A stretch of DNA of 64,000 nt from an uncultured Bryobacteraceae bacterium (GTDB lineage Bacteria; Acidobacteriota; Terriglobia; Bryobacterales; Bryobacteraceae). A program made the translations under genes and the position numbers. The notes below the pieces were generated by a model. It did no database searches. It had not been told where the DNA came from and saw only the letters and a program-made list of their open reading frames with translations. Each line of letters opens with the position of its first letter. Position 1 is the stretch's first letter. Location: contig CALJAM010000011.1 of NCBI GenBank assembly GCA_938027685.1, forward strand, positions 248,001-312,000, given 5' to 3'. Below, in pieces: positions 53,932 to 63,321 of this stretch.

Positions 53932-55043
53932 GGTTTCGGCTGCGGCGCGGGCTTGCTTTCGGCCGGCGGCTGTCGGCGCGCATCAGGCTTGGTGTCCAGC
54001 GCGGTCGTGTCGGTCACCGGCGCCACTGTCACCTCCGCGGTTACGCCCGTTGAAGCGGCCGCGCTCGCAGGCACGGTAGCCGGCAGCGGAGGACGATAGG
54101 GCTCCATGGTCGGCGCGCCCGACTTCGCCGCCATCCGCACGTCGGGGCTCTTGCGGAAGATCCCCCAGAAGTGGCTGAGCAAGCCGGGTTTTTCCATATG
54201 CTCGAGTTCGTATTTCATGCGAGCCAGCGCGACCGGGTCGGGCTCAGGTATTTCCTGCTCGAGCGCGGTCAAGCGCTTTTTGGCTGCCTCGACCAGCGGG
54301 CTGAGCGGATAATCACGGACGAGGCGGATGTAAGCCTCGATGTATTTGGAGCGGAAGCGCGGCCCCATCTTTTCGTAAGAATCCGCGAGCTGCCAGAGGG
54401 CTTGGTCCGCCTTGCTGTAGAGCGGGTAGTGGTCCACCAATCCTTGCAGCCGGTTGGCTGCCGCAGCGTGGCTCCCCTTGGTGTGATAGAAGCTGCCCAC
54501 GCGAAATTCCCGTTCGGCGAGGACCTCCTGGATGTTGCGCAAGAGCTGCTCGGCCTGAGGCGCGAAGCGGCTGTTGGGGAATTGCACCAGCACCTGACGA
54601 CATTCCTCTTCGGCGCGCAGCGCGTGGGTCTGATCGCGGTCGGGCTTCTCCATCTGCTTGTAATGGATCATGCAGATCTTCATCTGCGCCTCGGGAGCCT
54701 CTTCCAGCGTGGGGTAAAAGAGTATGAAATCTTTGTACTCGGCCTCGGCCTGGGCCAGCCCGTTCGACCCACCTTCGCGATACCAACTGTCGGCGATGGC
54801 CAGCTTGGCCTTGGCCAAGAACTCGCTGGTCTCGTAGGTGTTGATGAGGGTCTGCAAGGTTAGGCGCGCGATCTCGTAACGACCGCGTTCGATATCGGCG
54901 ATGGCCTTGTCGAAGAGCACCTTGTCGGGCTGCTGGGTGTCCTTGGTGATGGGGTTTTCGTAACGCCGCCGGCGGCAGCCGGAAACCAGCAGCCCGCCGA
55001 TCACCGCAAGCACCGTCAACCAAGCAACGCAGGTTCGTCTCAT
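53928..55043 (-). CDS. BamD-like TPR lipoprotein
   Basis: Lipoprotein of 371 residues: signal ending LVSGC (Cys23), then TPR-like helices in the style of BamD, the outer-membrane protein assembly factor (FDKAIADIERGRYEIARLTL, CRQVLVQFPNSRFAPQAEQLL). BamD of E. coli is about 245 residues; this one has a Pro/Ala/Thr-rich tail from about 310. Its position next to a receiver protein and Rpe gives no independent clue. Role in beta-barrel assembly is inferred from family likeness. Confidence 0.8.
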   Translation of the reverse strand: MRRTCVAWLTVLAVIGGLLVSGCRRRRYENPITKDTQQPDKVLFDKAIADIERGRYEIARLTLQTLINTYETSEFLAKAKLAIADSWYREGGSNGLAQAEAEYKDFILFYPTLEEAPEAQMKICMIHYKQMEKPDRDQTHALRAEEECRQVLVQFPNSRFAPQAEQLLRNIQEVLAEREFRVGSFYHTKGSHAAAANRLQGLVDHYPLYSKADQALWQLADSYEKMGPRFRSKYIEAYIRLVRDYPLSPLVEAAKKRLTALEQEIPEPDPVALARMKYELEHMEKPGLLSHFWGIFRKSPDVRMAAKSGAPTMEPYRPPLPATVPASAAASTGVTAEVTVAPVTDTTALDTKPDARRQPPAESKPAPQPKP

Positions 55044-55063
55044 GACCTCCCTCGCAACACCCG

Positions 55064-55738
55064 TCAGACCCGCACGGAAGCGGCGTCGCGTGCGATTTCG
55101 CGCATGCGCGCCACCGTGCGGGCCGGATCCGGGGAGCCGAAGATGCTGGCGCCCATGACAATCCAGTCGCAGCCGGCGCGGACGATGTCGGCCAGGTTGT
55201 CCTCGTTGACGCCTCCGTCGATCTGGATCCTGAAAGCTAGGCCTAGACGACGTCGCCGCTCGTCCAAAGCCCGGATCTTGCGCAGCGCGTTCGGGATAAA
55301 CTGCTGTCCCCCGAAGCCGGGGTTGACGCTCATCACGAGCACGTAGTCCGCCAACTCCAGTACGTCGTCCAGCATGGCCACCGGGGTTGCGGGGTTCAAA
55401 ACCACCCCGGCCGGCAGTCCGCGGTTGCGGATAAAGCGCAGCGTGCGGTCAAGGTGCAGGCAGGCTTCTTGATGGACCGAGATCTGGTCGGCGCCCGCGT
55501 CGATGAAGACCGAAATGTAACGGTCCGGATCGCTGATCATCAGGTGGACGTCCAGCGTCATCCGCGTTACCTTGCGGATGCACTCGACCACGGGCGGACC
55601 GATGGTCATGTTGGGGACGAAATGGCCATCCATGATGTCGAGGTGCAGCATCGTCGCGCCCGCCTGCTCGACGCGCTGGATTTCCTCGGCCAGACGAGCG
55701 AAATCCGCCGAAAGAATCGAGGGGACGATCTGAACCAT
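55064..55738 (-). CDS. rpe: Ribulose-phosphate 3-epimerase
   Basis: Interconverts ribulose 5-phosphate and xylulose 5-phosphate in the pentose phosphate pathway. It is 224 residues long, a TIM barrel with VPSILSADFARLAEEI, HLDIMDGHFVPNMTIGPP, DVHLMI, LVMSVNPGFGGQQFIP and QIDGGVNEDN, which contain the metal His/Asp set and both catalytic aspartates. It starts 6 bases after rsmB and is followed after 20 bases by the BamD-like gene. Confidence 0.96.
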   Translation of the reverse strand: MVQIVPSILSADFARLAEEIQRVEQAGATMLHLDIMDGHFVPNMTIGPPVVECIRKVTRMTLDVHLMISDPDRYISVFIDAGADQISVHQEACLHLDRTLRFIRNRGLPAGVVLNPATPVAMLDDVLELADYVLVMSVNPGFGGQQFIPNALRKIRALDERRRRLGLAFRIQIDGGVNEDNLADIVRAGCDWIVMGASIFGSPDPARTVARMREIARDAASVRV

Positions 55739-55744
55739 CTCGAG

Positions 55745-56932
55745 CTAACTTGATCGTATCACAGCGGCGAAGAAGCCGTCCCCCGGATCGCGCCCCGGCA
55801 GGCGTTGTACGATTCGTTCCGGCAGGTTGCCCAGGACCTCTTCGAGCACCTGTTGATTTTCCTCCGGTTCCAGCGAGCAGGTGACGTAAAGCAACAGTCC
55901 GCCCGGCGCCAGGCGCTGGAGCGCATTCCTGAGAAGTTTGACCTGAAGCTCATGCAACTCATGCAGCTTTTGCGGAGTGAGACGCCACTTGATCTCGGGG
56001 TTACGCGCCAGGGTTCCCGTCCCCGAGCAGGGGGCATCCAGCAGAATGCGATCGAAGCGTCGGCGGAACGGCAGCGGCTGGGAAGCGTCCGCAACGACGA
56101 GATCGCACGGCAGGTCCTTCATGCGCCGCAAGCGGCTGAGCCGGAAATCGCAGGCGATCACTCGGCAGCCGGATTCGAGCGCCTGAGCGGTCTTGTTACC
56201 GGGGGCGGCGCATAGGTCCAACAGCGTCCGACCGGGCTCCAACTCCAACAAACCCACGATCGCCTGCGACCCGATGTCTTGAATACGGAGATTCTTGGCG
56301 CGTCCCTCGAGCAGGCGGTAGCAGCCGGGCACGTCCGTTGGTTCCACGAGCACACCCTCGGGGATGGCCGTGCCTGGGGGGATCCGCACGTACGTCTCGG
56401 GCCGGCGCAGATTGGCGCGGGCGATCGCGAGCGCCGTTTCGCGGCCGTAATTGCTCTGCCACCGCTCCAGCAGCCACGCCGGATGCGATAAAGCGACGGC
56501 TTCGTCGGGATACTCCGCCGGTTCCCGCCCGACCCTGCGCAGCAGCGCGTTCACGAAGCCGGCAGCGAAGCGGTGACCCGAGCGCTTCACCAGCTCCACG
56601 CTCTCGTGCACGGCGGCGTGGGCCGGGATGCGATCGAGATGGCGGAGTTGGTAGATACCCAGGCGGAGCGCGACGCGTACCTCCGGATCGAGCCGCGCGG
56701 GGTCCCTTCCGCTCAGCCGGGCGATCCACCAATCCAATTGGCTCTGCCAGCGAAGACAGCCCAGCACCAACTCTTCGGCGAGGGCCGCATCGCGCGCCTC
56801 CAGCGACGCGGTGCGCGAAGCCAGCAGATCCACCGCGTAGCCGCCGCGCTCCACCAGAAGAAGGATGCGGAAGGCCGTCAGGCGGGCGGGCGAGACTCCA
56901 GCCTGGACTGCTCCGGCCATGCTCCTCGCCAT
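55745..56932 (-). CDS. rsmB: 16S rRNA (cytosine-967-C5)-methyltransferase
   Basis: RNA m5C methyltransferase of 395 residues. An N-terminal NusB-like RNA-binding domain (about 12-145; FRILLLVERGGYAVDLL) precedes the SAM-binding domain with LLDLCAAPGNKTAQAL, DAPCSGTG with one catalytic Cys, and LLYVTCSLEPEENQQVL with the second Cys and motif IV. It diverges from ttcA. First gene of the rsmB-rpe-BamD-like-receiver operon. ATG 56932 is used; ATG 56920 is possible. Confidence 0.93.
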   Translation of the reverse strand: MARSMAGAVQAGVSPARLTAFRILLLVERGGYAVDLLASRTASLEARDAALAEELVLGCLRWQSQLDWWIARLSGRDPARLDPEVRVALRLGIYQLRHLDRIPAHAAVHESVELVKRSGHRFAAGFVNALLRRVGREPAEYPDEAVALSHPAWLLERWQSNYGRETALAIARANLRRPETYVRIPPGTAIPEGVLVEPTDVPGCYRLLEGRAKNLRIQDIGSQAIVGLLELEPGRTLLDLCAAPGNKTAQALESGCRVIACDFRLSRLRRMKDLPCDLVVADASQPLPFRRRFDRILLDAPCSGTGTLARNPEIKWRLTPQKLHELHELQVKLLRNALQRLAPGGLLLYVTCSLEPEENQQVLEEVLGNLPERIVQRLPGRDPGDGFFAAVIRSS

Positions 56933-56939
56933 CCTAACT

Positions 56940-56945
56940 TATAAT
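56940..56945 (+). promoter_or_regulatory. -10 element directly before ttcA
   Basis: Perfect TATAAT with a TSS expected near 56951-56953, at or within the GTG start of ttcA, and no ribosome site between. This suggests a leaderless message. No good -35 hexamer is seen. Confidence 0.4.
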
Positions 56946-56950
56946 GGGAT

Positions 56951-57751
56951 GTGAATCTTGAGCGCGCGTTACTGCGTAGGGTAGGCGAGGCCATCGGCCG
57001 CTACCGGATGATCCGGGAGGGCGACCGCGTGGCCGTGGCTCTCTCAGGAGGAAAAGATTCCCTCACGCTGCTCGAGGCGCTATTGCGCCTGCAAAGGCGG
57101 GCGCCGGTGCAGTTTTCCGTTTCCGCTTTCACGATCGAACAGGGCAAGTTCCTGCGATCGCTCGACGCGCTTTCGCACTGGCTCCAGGAGCGGGGTGTCC
57201 GCTGGCTCTGTCTAGAAGACCGGCCCTCTCTGAAACTGATGGAGCTCCAGCCCGGCCACGGCTGCGACCTCTGCAGCCGGTACCGCCGCCGCGCGGTGTA
57301 TGAAGCTGCCCGTAGTTTGCAGGCCAACGTGATCGCCCTCGGTCACACGGCGGACGATCTCTGCGAGGCCTTGTTGCGCAATGCGCTTTTCAACGGGCGG
57401 ATCGCCGCGCTGCCCCCGGTCACCTGGTCGAGCCGCCGCGAATTCCGCCTGATCCGGCCGCTGATCTTCGTGAGCGAACACATGACACAACTGTTCGTCG
57501 AACGCATCGGCGCGCCGGTGACGCCCTGCGCGTGCTCATTGCGTACGGGGGGAGTCCGACAGCAGATCCGCCAGTTACTGGCGGAGCTCGAGAGGCGGTA
57601 CCCTCACCTGAAGCGCAAACTGGTCTCGGCGATGGGACACCTGGATACGGCGCGCTTGCTCGATCCGCGATTCCTCGAGGGCGAACCTAAGGAGACCGAA
57701 GCACCGCATACGGCGGAGTTGCCCGTCCTGGCTTCGCGGGCGGGAAACTGA
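56951..57751 (+). CDS. ttcA: tRNA 2-thiocytidine synthetase TtcA-like
   Basis: PP-loop ATPase of 266 residues, expected to place sulfur on cytidine 32 of tRNA. The PP-loop is ALSGGKDS (residues 30-37). Cys105 and Cys108 (GCDLC) plus a third Cys in TPCACS (193 or 195) match the ligands of the [4Fe-4S] cluster of TtcA. The GHTADDLCEALLRNALFNG segment is family-typical. The GTG start is the first possible codon after TATAAT. DUF47 follows about 95 bases later. Confidence 0.85.
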   Translation: MNLERALLRRVGEAIGRYRMIREGDRVAVALSGGKDSLTLLEALLRLQRRAPVQFSVSAFTIEQGKFLRSLDALSHWLQERGVRWLCLEDRPSLKLMELQPGHGCDLCSRYRRRAVYEAARSLQANVIALGHTADDLCEALLRNALFNGRIAALPPVTWSSRREFRLIRPLIFVSEHMTQLFVERIGAPVTPCACSLRTGGVRQQIRQLLAELERRYPHLKRKLVSAMGHLDTARLLDPRFLEGEPKETEAPHTAELPVLASRAGN

Positions 57752-57845
57752 ATATGGGCTGTTGCGACTCACCTTCCGGCCGAGTGGTGGCGACCGCTTC
57801 ACCTGCCGGCCGGGACCATTCCCGTTGGAGGCTTGTCGAGGTCCT

Positions 57846-58460
57846 ATGAGACTGCTGCCGCGCCATGAGAAGTTTTTTGAGCTCTTCCTCAACCAGGTAC
57901 GCGTGATCCAGGAAGCCTCCCAACTATTGTTGGAAGGCGCGCGCAACGGTAATTCCCAGCTTGCCCGCAACGCCGTGCGCATCAAGCAGCTCGAGCGCGA
58001 GGGCGACGAGATCGCCCACGACATTTTCACCCGCCTCAATCAGACCTTCATCACACCTTTGGACCCGGAAGACATCCATGCTCTCTCATCCCGGCTGGAC
58101 GACGTGCTGGACGATATCGAGGACTCCGCCTACCGTATGTGTGCCTATCGGCTGGAGCCGATCCCGGAGACCGTCGTCGAGTTGTGCGAAATCGTGCACC
58201 ACTGTGCGCAGGCGCTGGTGAAGGCCTTCGAAGCCTTGAACAGGAACGCGGCCTTTTTGGAGCACTGCATCGAAGTCAACCGGCTGGAGGATTACGCCGA
58301 CGAGGTCTTGCGACGGGCGATCGGGGAGTTGTTCGACCAGGAGAAGAATCCCATCGCGCTGATCAAGCTCAAAGAAGTCTACGAGTTCCTCGAAGACACC
58401 ACCGACCGCTGCGAAGACGTGGCCGACGTGCTGCAGAACGTGGTGGTCAAAAACTCCTGA
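57846..58460 (+). CDS. DUF47/PhoU-like accessory protein of Pit transporter
   Basis: Helical protein of 204 residues of the DUF47 family, relatives of PhoU that usually sit beside PiT phosphate permeases and modulate them. ATG 57846 has GAGG upstream; the longer open frame to 57762 has no matching N-terminus. Characteristic acidic metal-binding-like stretches are IKQLEREGDEIAHDI and LDDVLDDIEDSAYR, and DTTDRCEDVADVL near the end. The PiT gene follows after 27 bases. Confidence 0.92.
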   Translation: MRLLPRHEKFFELFLNQVRVIQEASQLLLEGARNGNSQLARNAVRIKQLEREGDEIAHDIFTRLNQTFITPLDPEDIHALSSRLDDVLDDIEDSAYRMCAYRLEPIPETVVELCEIVHHCAQALVKAFEALNRNAAFLEHCIEVNRLEDYADEVLRRAIGELFDQEKNPIALIKLKEVYEFLEDTTDRCEDVADVLQNVVVKNS

Positions 58461-58487
58461 GCACGGCAGGCGAGGCTTCGTCGTCCC

Positions 58488-59516
58488 ATGTCGTTGCTAG
58501 CCCTCGTCATAATAATCATCGCCGTCGCACTGATTTTTGACTTTATCAACGGCTTCCACGATGCGGCCAACTCCATCGCCACCATCGTGGCCACGCGCGT
58601 CCTCACCCCCTTGCAGGCGGTAGTGTGGGCCGCCTTTTTCAATTTTGTCTCCGCATTCAGTTTCGGCACGGGCGTGGCAAAGACGGTCGGCGCCGGCATG
58701 GTGGACCTCGGCGTGGTGACCCCTTACGTGATCCTGAGCGGCCTGATCGGGGCCATCGTCTGGAACATCATCACCTGGTGGTTCGGCTTGCCCACCAGTT
58801 CGTCTCACGCCCTGTTCGGCGGGTACGCAGGGGCCGCCATGGCCCGCGTTGCACTGCTCAAGGGGCTCTCAAACGCCACCGACGCGCTGATTTGGAGCGG
58901 TTGGGCCAAGACGCTGATCTTCATGGTGGCGGCGCCCCTCATCGGGGTGATGCTCGCGCACATTTACATGATCGCCATCTACTGGTTGTTCCGCCACAGC
59001 AGCCCGAAGAAAATGGACGTATACTTCCGTCGCCTTCAGTTGCTCTCCGCGGCAGCCTACAGTTATTCGCACGGCACCAACGACGCGCAGAAAACGATGG
59101 GCATCATCACCGGAGTCCTTGTTACCGCGGGCTATCTTCCCACTTTCCACGTGCCGGTGTGGGTGATTTTGGCGGCCCACGCCGCCATCGCGTTGGGCAC
59201 CCTGTTCGGCGGCTGGCGCATCGTTCACACCATGGGTACGCGCATCACCCGCCTGCGTCCGCGGGGCGGATTCGCTGCCGAGACGGCGGCTGCGAGCTCC
59301 ATTCTGCTTTCCACAGCCCTTCATGTGGGCGTCTCCACCACCCACGTGATCACAGGCGCCATTGCCGGCGTCGGGTCGATCCAGCGGTTGAAAGCCGTTC
59401 GCTGGGCCGTGGCCACCCGCATCGTCTGGGCCTGGATCCTGACGATCCCGGCCTCTGCTCTGATCGCCTGGCTGTCCTACCTCGCACTGTTTCACGGGGG
59501 TCTCGACCTGCGATGA
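58488..59516 (+). CDS. pit: Inorganic phosphate transporter, PiT family
   Basis: Low-affinity phosphate (metal-phosphate) symporter of 342 residues with about ten helices. The duplicated family signature is seen in DFINGFHDAANSIATIVATR near the N-terminus and SHGTNDAQKTMGIITGV in the second half. GLPTSSSHALFGGYAGAA is also typical. Cotranscribed with the DUF47 gene; its TGA overlaps an ATG (59513) of the next frame, although the better start there is 59534. Confidence 0.95.
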   Translation: MSLLALVIIIIAVALIFDFINGFHDAANSIATIVATRVLTPLQAVVWAAFFNFVSAFSFGTGVAKTVGAGMVDLGVVTPYVILSGLIGAIVWNIITWWFGLPTSSSHALFGGYAGAAMARVALLKGLSNATDALIWSGWAKTLIFMVAAPLIGVMLAHIYMIAIYWLFRHSSPKKMDVYFRRLQLLSAAAYSYSHGTNDAQKTMGIITGVLVTAGYLPTFHVPVWVILAAHAAIALGTLFGGWRIVHTMGTRITRLRPRGGFAAETAAASSILLSTALHVGVSTTHVITGAIAGVGSIQRLKAVRWAVATRIVWAWILTIPASALIAWLSYLALFHGGLDLR

Positions 59517-59533
59517 AGCCCGGAGGAGTAAAC

Positions 59534-60298
59534 GTGCCAAACGAATTCGAGGGGAAAGTCGCATTGGTCACAGGTGCTTCGCGCGGCATCGGCGCCGCCA
59601 CGGCTCTCGCACTCGCCCGCCGAGGCGTTCGGCGGGTCGTGCTGCACTACAACAGTTACCGCGAAGGTGCGGAGCAGACGCTGGCCGCTATTCGTGAGGC
59701 CGGCGCCGAGGGCGAGGCCGTCCAGGCCGACCTCGGCAGCCTGGAAGGCATCCGGAGCCTCATCCGTGCGCTACCCGAACTGGCTCCGGAAGTCGACATC
59801 CTGGTCAACAACGCAGGTTCGCTGGTGCGCCGGGCGCGACTGCTGGAGTTCGACGACGAACTTTTCGATCAGGTCATGACGCTGAATTTCCGCAGCGCAT
59901 GGATGATCACGCAAGCGGTCGTGCCTGGCATGATCCGCAAGGGCGCCGGGGTCATCGTCAACGTCAGTTCGATCGCCGGGCGCACGGGAGGCGGACTGGG
60001 AGCGACCGTTTATGCGGCAGCGAAGGCCGCGGTGACGGCCATGACCAAAGGCTTGGCGCGCGAACTCGCTCCCCACGGGATTCGCGTCAACGCCATCAGT
60101 CCGGGCACCGTGGATAATTACTTCCACCAGCGGTTTTCTACCCGCCAGATGCTGGACGCCGTGATTGCTCAAACGCCGGCGGGGCGGCTCGGCACCAACG
60201 AGGAGATGGCCGACGTGATCGTCTTTCTCTGCTCGGACGCCGCCCGTTACATCCACGGCCAGACCATCGAGATCAACGGCGGCTTCTACGCGCCCTGA
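59534..60298 (+). CDS. Short-chain dehydrogenase/reductase (FabG-like)
   Basis: NAD(P)-dependent SDR of 254 residues. GTG 59534 has GGAGGAG five bases upstream, which decides the start over ATG 59513. Cofactor motif TGASRGIG (13-20), NNAG, catalytic Ser in NVSSIAG, and YAAAK with the Tyr/Lys pair. The end NGGFYAP is typical. Related to 3-oxoacyl-ACP reductase and glucose-dehydrogenase groups; the substrate is not clear. Confidence 0.9.
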   Translation: MPNEFEGKVALVTGASRGIGAATALALARRGVRRVVLHYNSYREGAEQTLAAIREAGAEGEAVQADLGSLEGIRSLIRALPELAPEVDILVNNAGSLVRRARLLEFDDELFDQVMTLNFRSAWMITQAVVPGMIRKGAGVIVNVSSIAGRTGGGLGATVYAAAKAAVTAMTKGLARELAPHGIRVNAISPGTVDNYFHQRFSTRQMLDAVIAQTPAGRLGTNEEMADVIVFLCSDAARYIHGQTIEINGGFYAP

Positions 60299-60725
60299 GT
60301 CCCGTTGCCTCGCCCCGCCGGTCCCAAAATCCTGTCAACACAACGATCGTCGGTTCGAAAGCGTTCCGGTATCGGCGGCCTGGCTCGAAGGCAAACGCCC
60401 CGGTGGAGCGCGGGGGATTCGGGCCGAGCGGCCCGTGGGCCGGTTGACGTCCGCAAATGGCTTCCAGGCCACGCAGCCAAGCTTCGCAGCTCAGGCTTAC
60501 CGAACAGGCTCGAGGCAGGCACCTGACGCCTCCAGCCAGCGATGCTCGATCCGCGAAGCCGACGCCCGATGATTCGAAGGGCCGTCGAGGGACCTCCGTC
60601 CGGAGCGGTGGTACGATCTAACGTACGGGGAAATTCCGGCGTGACCGGGGAGCCGCAGCGATGCCCATCGGCGGGTTCATCTCATCTTGCGACGTGGAAA
60701 ATTCGGTTCTGACGGAGGGCCTCTT
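60299..60725 (+). other. Intergenic stretch, 427 bases
   Basis: It lies between the short-chain dehydrogenase and the TIM-barrel protein gene. Short overlapping open frames on both strands have no protein-like character. A GGAGG-type ribosome site for the next gene is at its end. No clear terminator or RNA gene seen. Confidence 0.5.
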
Positions 60726-61811
60726 ATGTTCGTGACCAGCCGACGCGAATTCCTTGTGAGCGCGATGGGACTGGCAACGCGCTTAGCGGGTGACGGTACT
60801 TTGCGGCTGGGTCTTGACAGTTACTCGATTCGCGATCTGCGCTGGAAGGCGCCGCGGCTGCTGGAATACACAGCTTCCCTGAAGCTGGACGCGTTGCAGA
60901 TCGCAATTCCCGGGGAGCTGGAGAGCCAAGACCCCGCTTATCTGCGGAGCTTAAGAGACGAGGCCCAGCGGCTCGGCCTCTACCTGGATGCAGCGGCCGG
61001 CTGCATTTGCCCCGAGTCCAAGTCGTTCAACCCCGCTACCGGGGATCCGGCCGAGTACCTCCAGCGATGCCTGCGCCTGGCCCGGGAACTGGGCGCGCCG
61101 GTAATGCGATGCTTCGTGGGCAGCCCCGACGATCGGCGCAGCGGTCGTCCGATCGGAGTGCTGATCGAGTCGGCGTTGAAGGTCCTACGTGCGGTTCGAT
61201 CACGGGCCCTCGATCTCGGCGTCAAGGTCGCGGTGGAGAATCATGGCGAAATGCTGGCCCGCGAGTTGAGGCAGCTCGTCGAAGAAGCCGGCCGGGACTG
61301 GGTCGGCGTCTGCCTGGATACCGGCAATCCCCTTCACGTGATGGAAGACCCGGCCCAGACTTACGAGGTGCTGGGGCCCCTCGCGTTGACCAGCCACGTA
61401 CGCGATTCGGTCGTCTGGGAACACCCGCGCGGCGCAGCCTTCCAGTGGGTTGCGCTGGGGGACGGATGCCTCGATCTGCCTGCTTTGATGGACCTGCACC
61501 GGCGCTTCTGCCCCCAAGCGCCCGTGCATCTGGAGATCATCACGGGCCGCCCGCCGCAAATCCTGCCCTATTGGGAGGAGGGGTTCTGGAAGTTTTTCCC
61601 GGACATGAGGGCGGCGGACTTTACGCGTTTTCTTCGGTTGGTGCGCAAGGGCCATCCCTTCCAGGGAAGCATGATGATCGCCGGTACGGGGCCGCAGCCG
61701 GAGGAGTTCCGTGCAGCGCTGCGTCGGCAACAACAATACGATCTGGAACGCAGCATCGAGTTCGCCAAGACGCGACTTGATCTGGGGCTCAGGTGGCGCA
61801 GCCAGGGGTGA
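60726..61811 (+). CDS. Exported sugar-phosphate isomerase/epimerase-like TIM-barrel protein
   Basis: Protein of 361 residues of the xylose-isomerase-like (AP endonuclease 2) TIM-barrel fold. ATG 60726 follows GGAGGG. The leader TSRREFLVSAMGLATRLAG is Tat-like. Metal-binding-type residues are in VENHGEM, CLDTGNPLHV, SHVRDS and HLEIITGRPP. Members isomerise or epimerise sugars and inositol derivatives. The export signal groups it with the other Tat-type carbohydrate enzymes of the window. Substrate unknown. Confidence 0.82.
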   Translation: MFVTSRREFLVSAMGLATRLAGDGTLRLGLDSYSIRDLRWKAPRLLEYTASLKLDALQIAIPGELESQDPAYLRSLRDEAQRLGLYLDAAAGCICPESKSFNPATGDPAEYLQRCLRLARELGAPVMRCFVGSPDDRRSGRPIGVLIESALKVLRAVRSRALDLGVKVAVENHGEMLARELRQLVEEAGRDWVGVCLDTGNPLHVMEDPAQTYEVLGPLALTSHVRDSVVWEHPRGAAFQWVALGDGCLDLPALMDLHRRFCPQAPVHLEIITGRPPQILPYWEEGFWKFFPDMRAADFTRFLRLVRKGHPFQGSMMIAGTGPQPEEFRAALRRQQQYDLERSIEFAKTRLDLGLRWRSQG

Positions 61812-62304
61812 GGAGGGGAGCGGCCCGTGGAGTGCGCGCGGCCCCCGCGCTGCCCGGACGCAGGGGTCGCGCTTGGCGGGGAATCGACGAGAGCACAGCG
61901 CGCGGCCTTGTTTAGGCAGGGAAGCTGCTCACCCTAAGTCTCGAACCGTGAGGCGCCGCCCAAGGCTTGGCGCCGAGCCCTTGCGGCAGTCCTGTGATGC
62001 TCCGCCGCGGAGGAGTCCCTTGACGAGGACAACGCCGGCCAGGCCGCACGTAGGTGTCACACCCTATCCACCGCGTCGTGGGAGCAAGCCCCGCGGGCGT
62101 GCACTCTAGGCGGCGTTCGACGTTCGCGCACGGGCGTCCGGCGTCTTTGCGCCGCCTGCTTGTCGGCGAGCCCTCGGAGGCAATCTTCGGCGCTGGCGCC
62201 CATCGCGCCTGCCGGCCTCGGCCCGCAGGAGTGGGGCGTGCGTGTTCACTGCTGCCTGGTGCGCTGTCGACCGTCGCGCCCGAGCTGGCACCAACGCCCG
62301 CCGG
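61812..62304 (+). other. Intergenic stretch, 493 bases
   Basis: Very GC-rich. Open frames on both strands are Arg/Pro/Ala-rich and look like chance. It separates the convergent TIM-barrel and actin-like genes. No terminator with a clear T run, no RNA gene and no repeat family recognised. Confidence 0.5.
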
Positions 62305-63321
62305 CTACATATCAGCCAGTGCGGCCACCAACGCCCCCTTGGCCGTCGCATGCAGCGGATCCGCGGCCAGGCGTACTTCGGAGACCCGAAGCGGAAAGTC
62401 GCTTTCGCGCAAGGCGCGCTCGAAGTGCTCGCGGAAGCCAGGGGCCAGCGCGGTTCCGCCTGCGAGCACCAAGGGCAGCGGACGGTTCAGCCGGGGCAGC
62501 GCCCGTTGTTGCTCGAAGGCCTCGCCCATGGCCTGGATGACGCTGCGGATCAAATCGTCGTAGTAGACGCGCAATGCTTGGCGCAGCTTGGCGGGCAAGC
62601 TCTCCGCCGCATGCCCGTTCAGCGAGAAGTATTGCTCCTTGAGGACGCGCACGCGCGTCGCCACCTCTCCTGCCGCCGCGGCCGCTCTCGAGTCGATGTG
62701 ATCGCCGCCCTTCGGCAGGCTGAAGCTGACCACGGGAACCGAGAGATAGGCCAGACACGCGTTGGTGAGTCCCGCGCCAAGGCTGACCCCGATGCCCGTG
62801 TAATTGGAATCCGCCAGCTCGGCGAAGATCACTGCAAGGCCTTCCTCGAGGCTGCGTACCTCGTAACCAAGTTCGGTCAGCATCTGCGCCAAGGCTGCCT
62901 GATGGAACTTGAATGTTTCGGGGGCGCCCGGGGGAGGCGCTGGGACGCTGTAGCAGAGCTTGGAGCCCGCCTTGGCGTTCGGGCCTCCCAGCAGCTCCAC
63001 GATCGCCCGCACAACGTTGAGGCCGTCGGGTTCCTCCGGGTTCAGCGCGCCCTCCAACATCGGCCGCCGCGTCTCCGCGTGGAGCAGGTCAGCGAAGCGC
63101 TCACTGGCATCGCCGAAAACCAGAATCTGGCCGTCGCTACGGGCATGGGGAATGCGTTCCTTCTCGAGGACGAGGGAGGTCAACTTCGACCAGGGAAGGC
63201 TGAGGAATGCATTCAGTTGCGAATCGAACTGGTAATCATCGCCGCTCCGGCGCGCCAGCACGATGCGGCTGGTGCCCACGTCGAGGCCCAATCTCGTACG
63301 CCCGTCTTCAGTCATCGACAT
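62305..63321 (-). CDS. Actin-like ATPase (MreB/PilM/ParM superfamily), unassigned subfamily
   Basis: Protein of 338 residues of the actin/Hsp70 fold. Phosphate-1 motif GLDVGTSR (12-19), phosphate-2-like GIGVSLGAGLTN (about 175-186), and adenosine motif VLAGGTALAPGF (about 287-298). No membrane segment. MreB would be more strongly conserved; this is a distant member such as those acting in plasmid segregation, pilus assembly or organelle positioning. ATG 63321 directly abuts the stop of the upstream amidase gene, with AGGAG within that gene's end, so the two are translationally coupled. Confidence 0.8.
   Translation of the reverse strand: MSMTEDGRTRLGLDVGTSRIVLARRSGDDYQFDSQLNAFLSLPWSKLTSLVLEKERIPHARSDGQILVFGDASERFADLLHAETRRPMLEGALNPEEPDGLNVVRAIVELLGGPNAKAGSKLCYSVPAPPPGAPETFKFHQAALAQMLTELGYEVRSLEEGLAVIFAELADSNYTGIGVSLGAGLTNACLAYLSVPVVSFSLPKGGDHIDSRAAAAAGEVATRVRVLKEQYFSLNGHAAESLPAKLRQALRVYYDDLIRSVIQAMGEAFEQQRALPRLNRPLPLVLAGGTALAPGFREHFERALRESDFPLRVSEVRLAADPLHATAKGALVAALADM

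Noticed and set aside
58625-59512. Extension of the short-chain dehydrogenase frame upstream to 58625
   Set aside because: It runs out of frame through the PiT gene and has no dehydrogenase character; the Rossmann motif begins just after GTG 59534.
60305-60526. 73-codon plus-strand frame in the gap before the TIM-barrel gene
   Set aside because: TTG start without ribosome site, low-complexity Arg/Pro/Ser content, and an equally long frame on the other strand.
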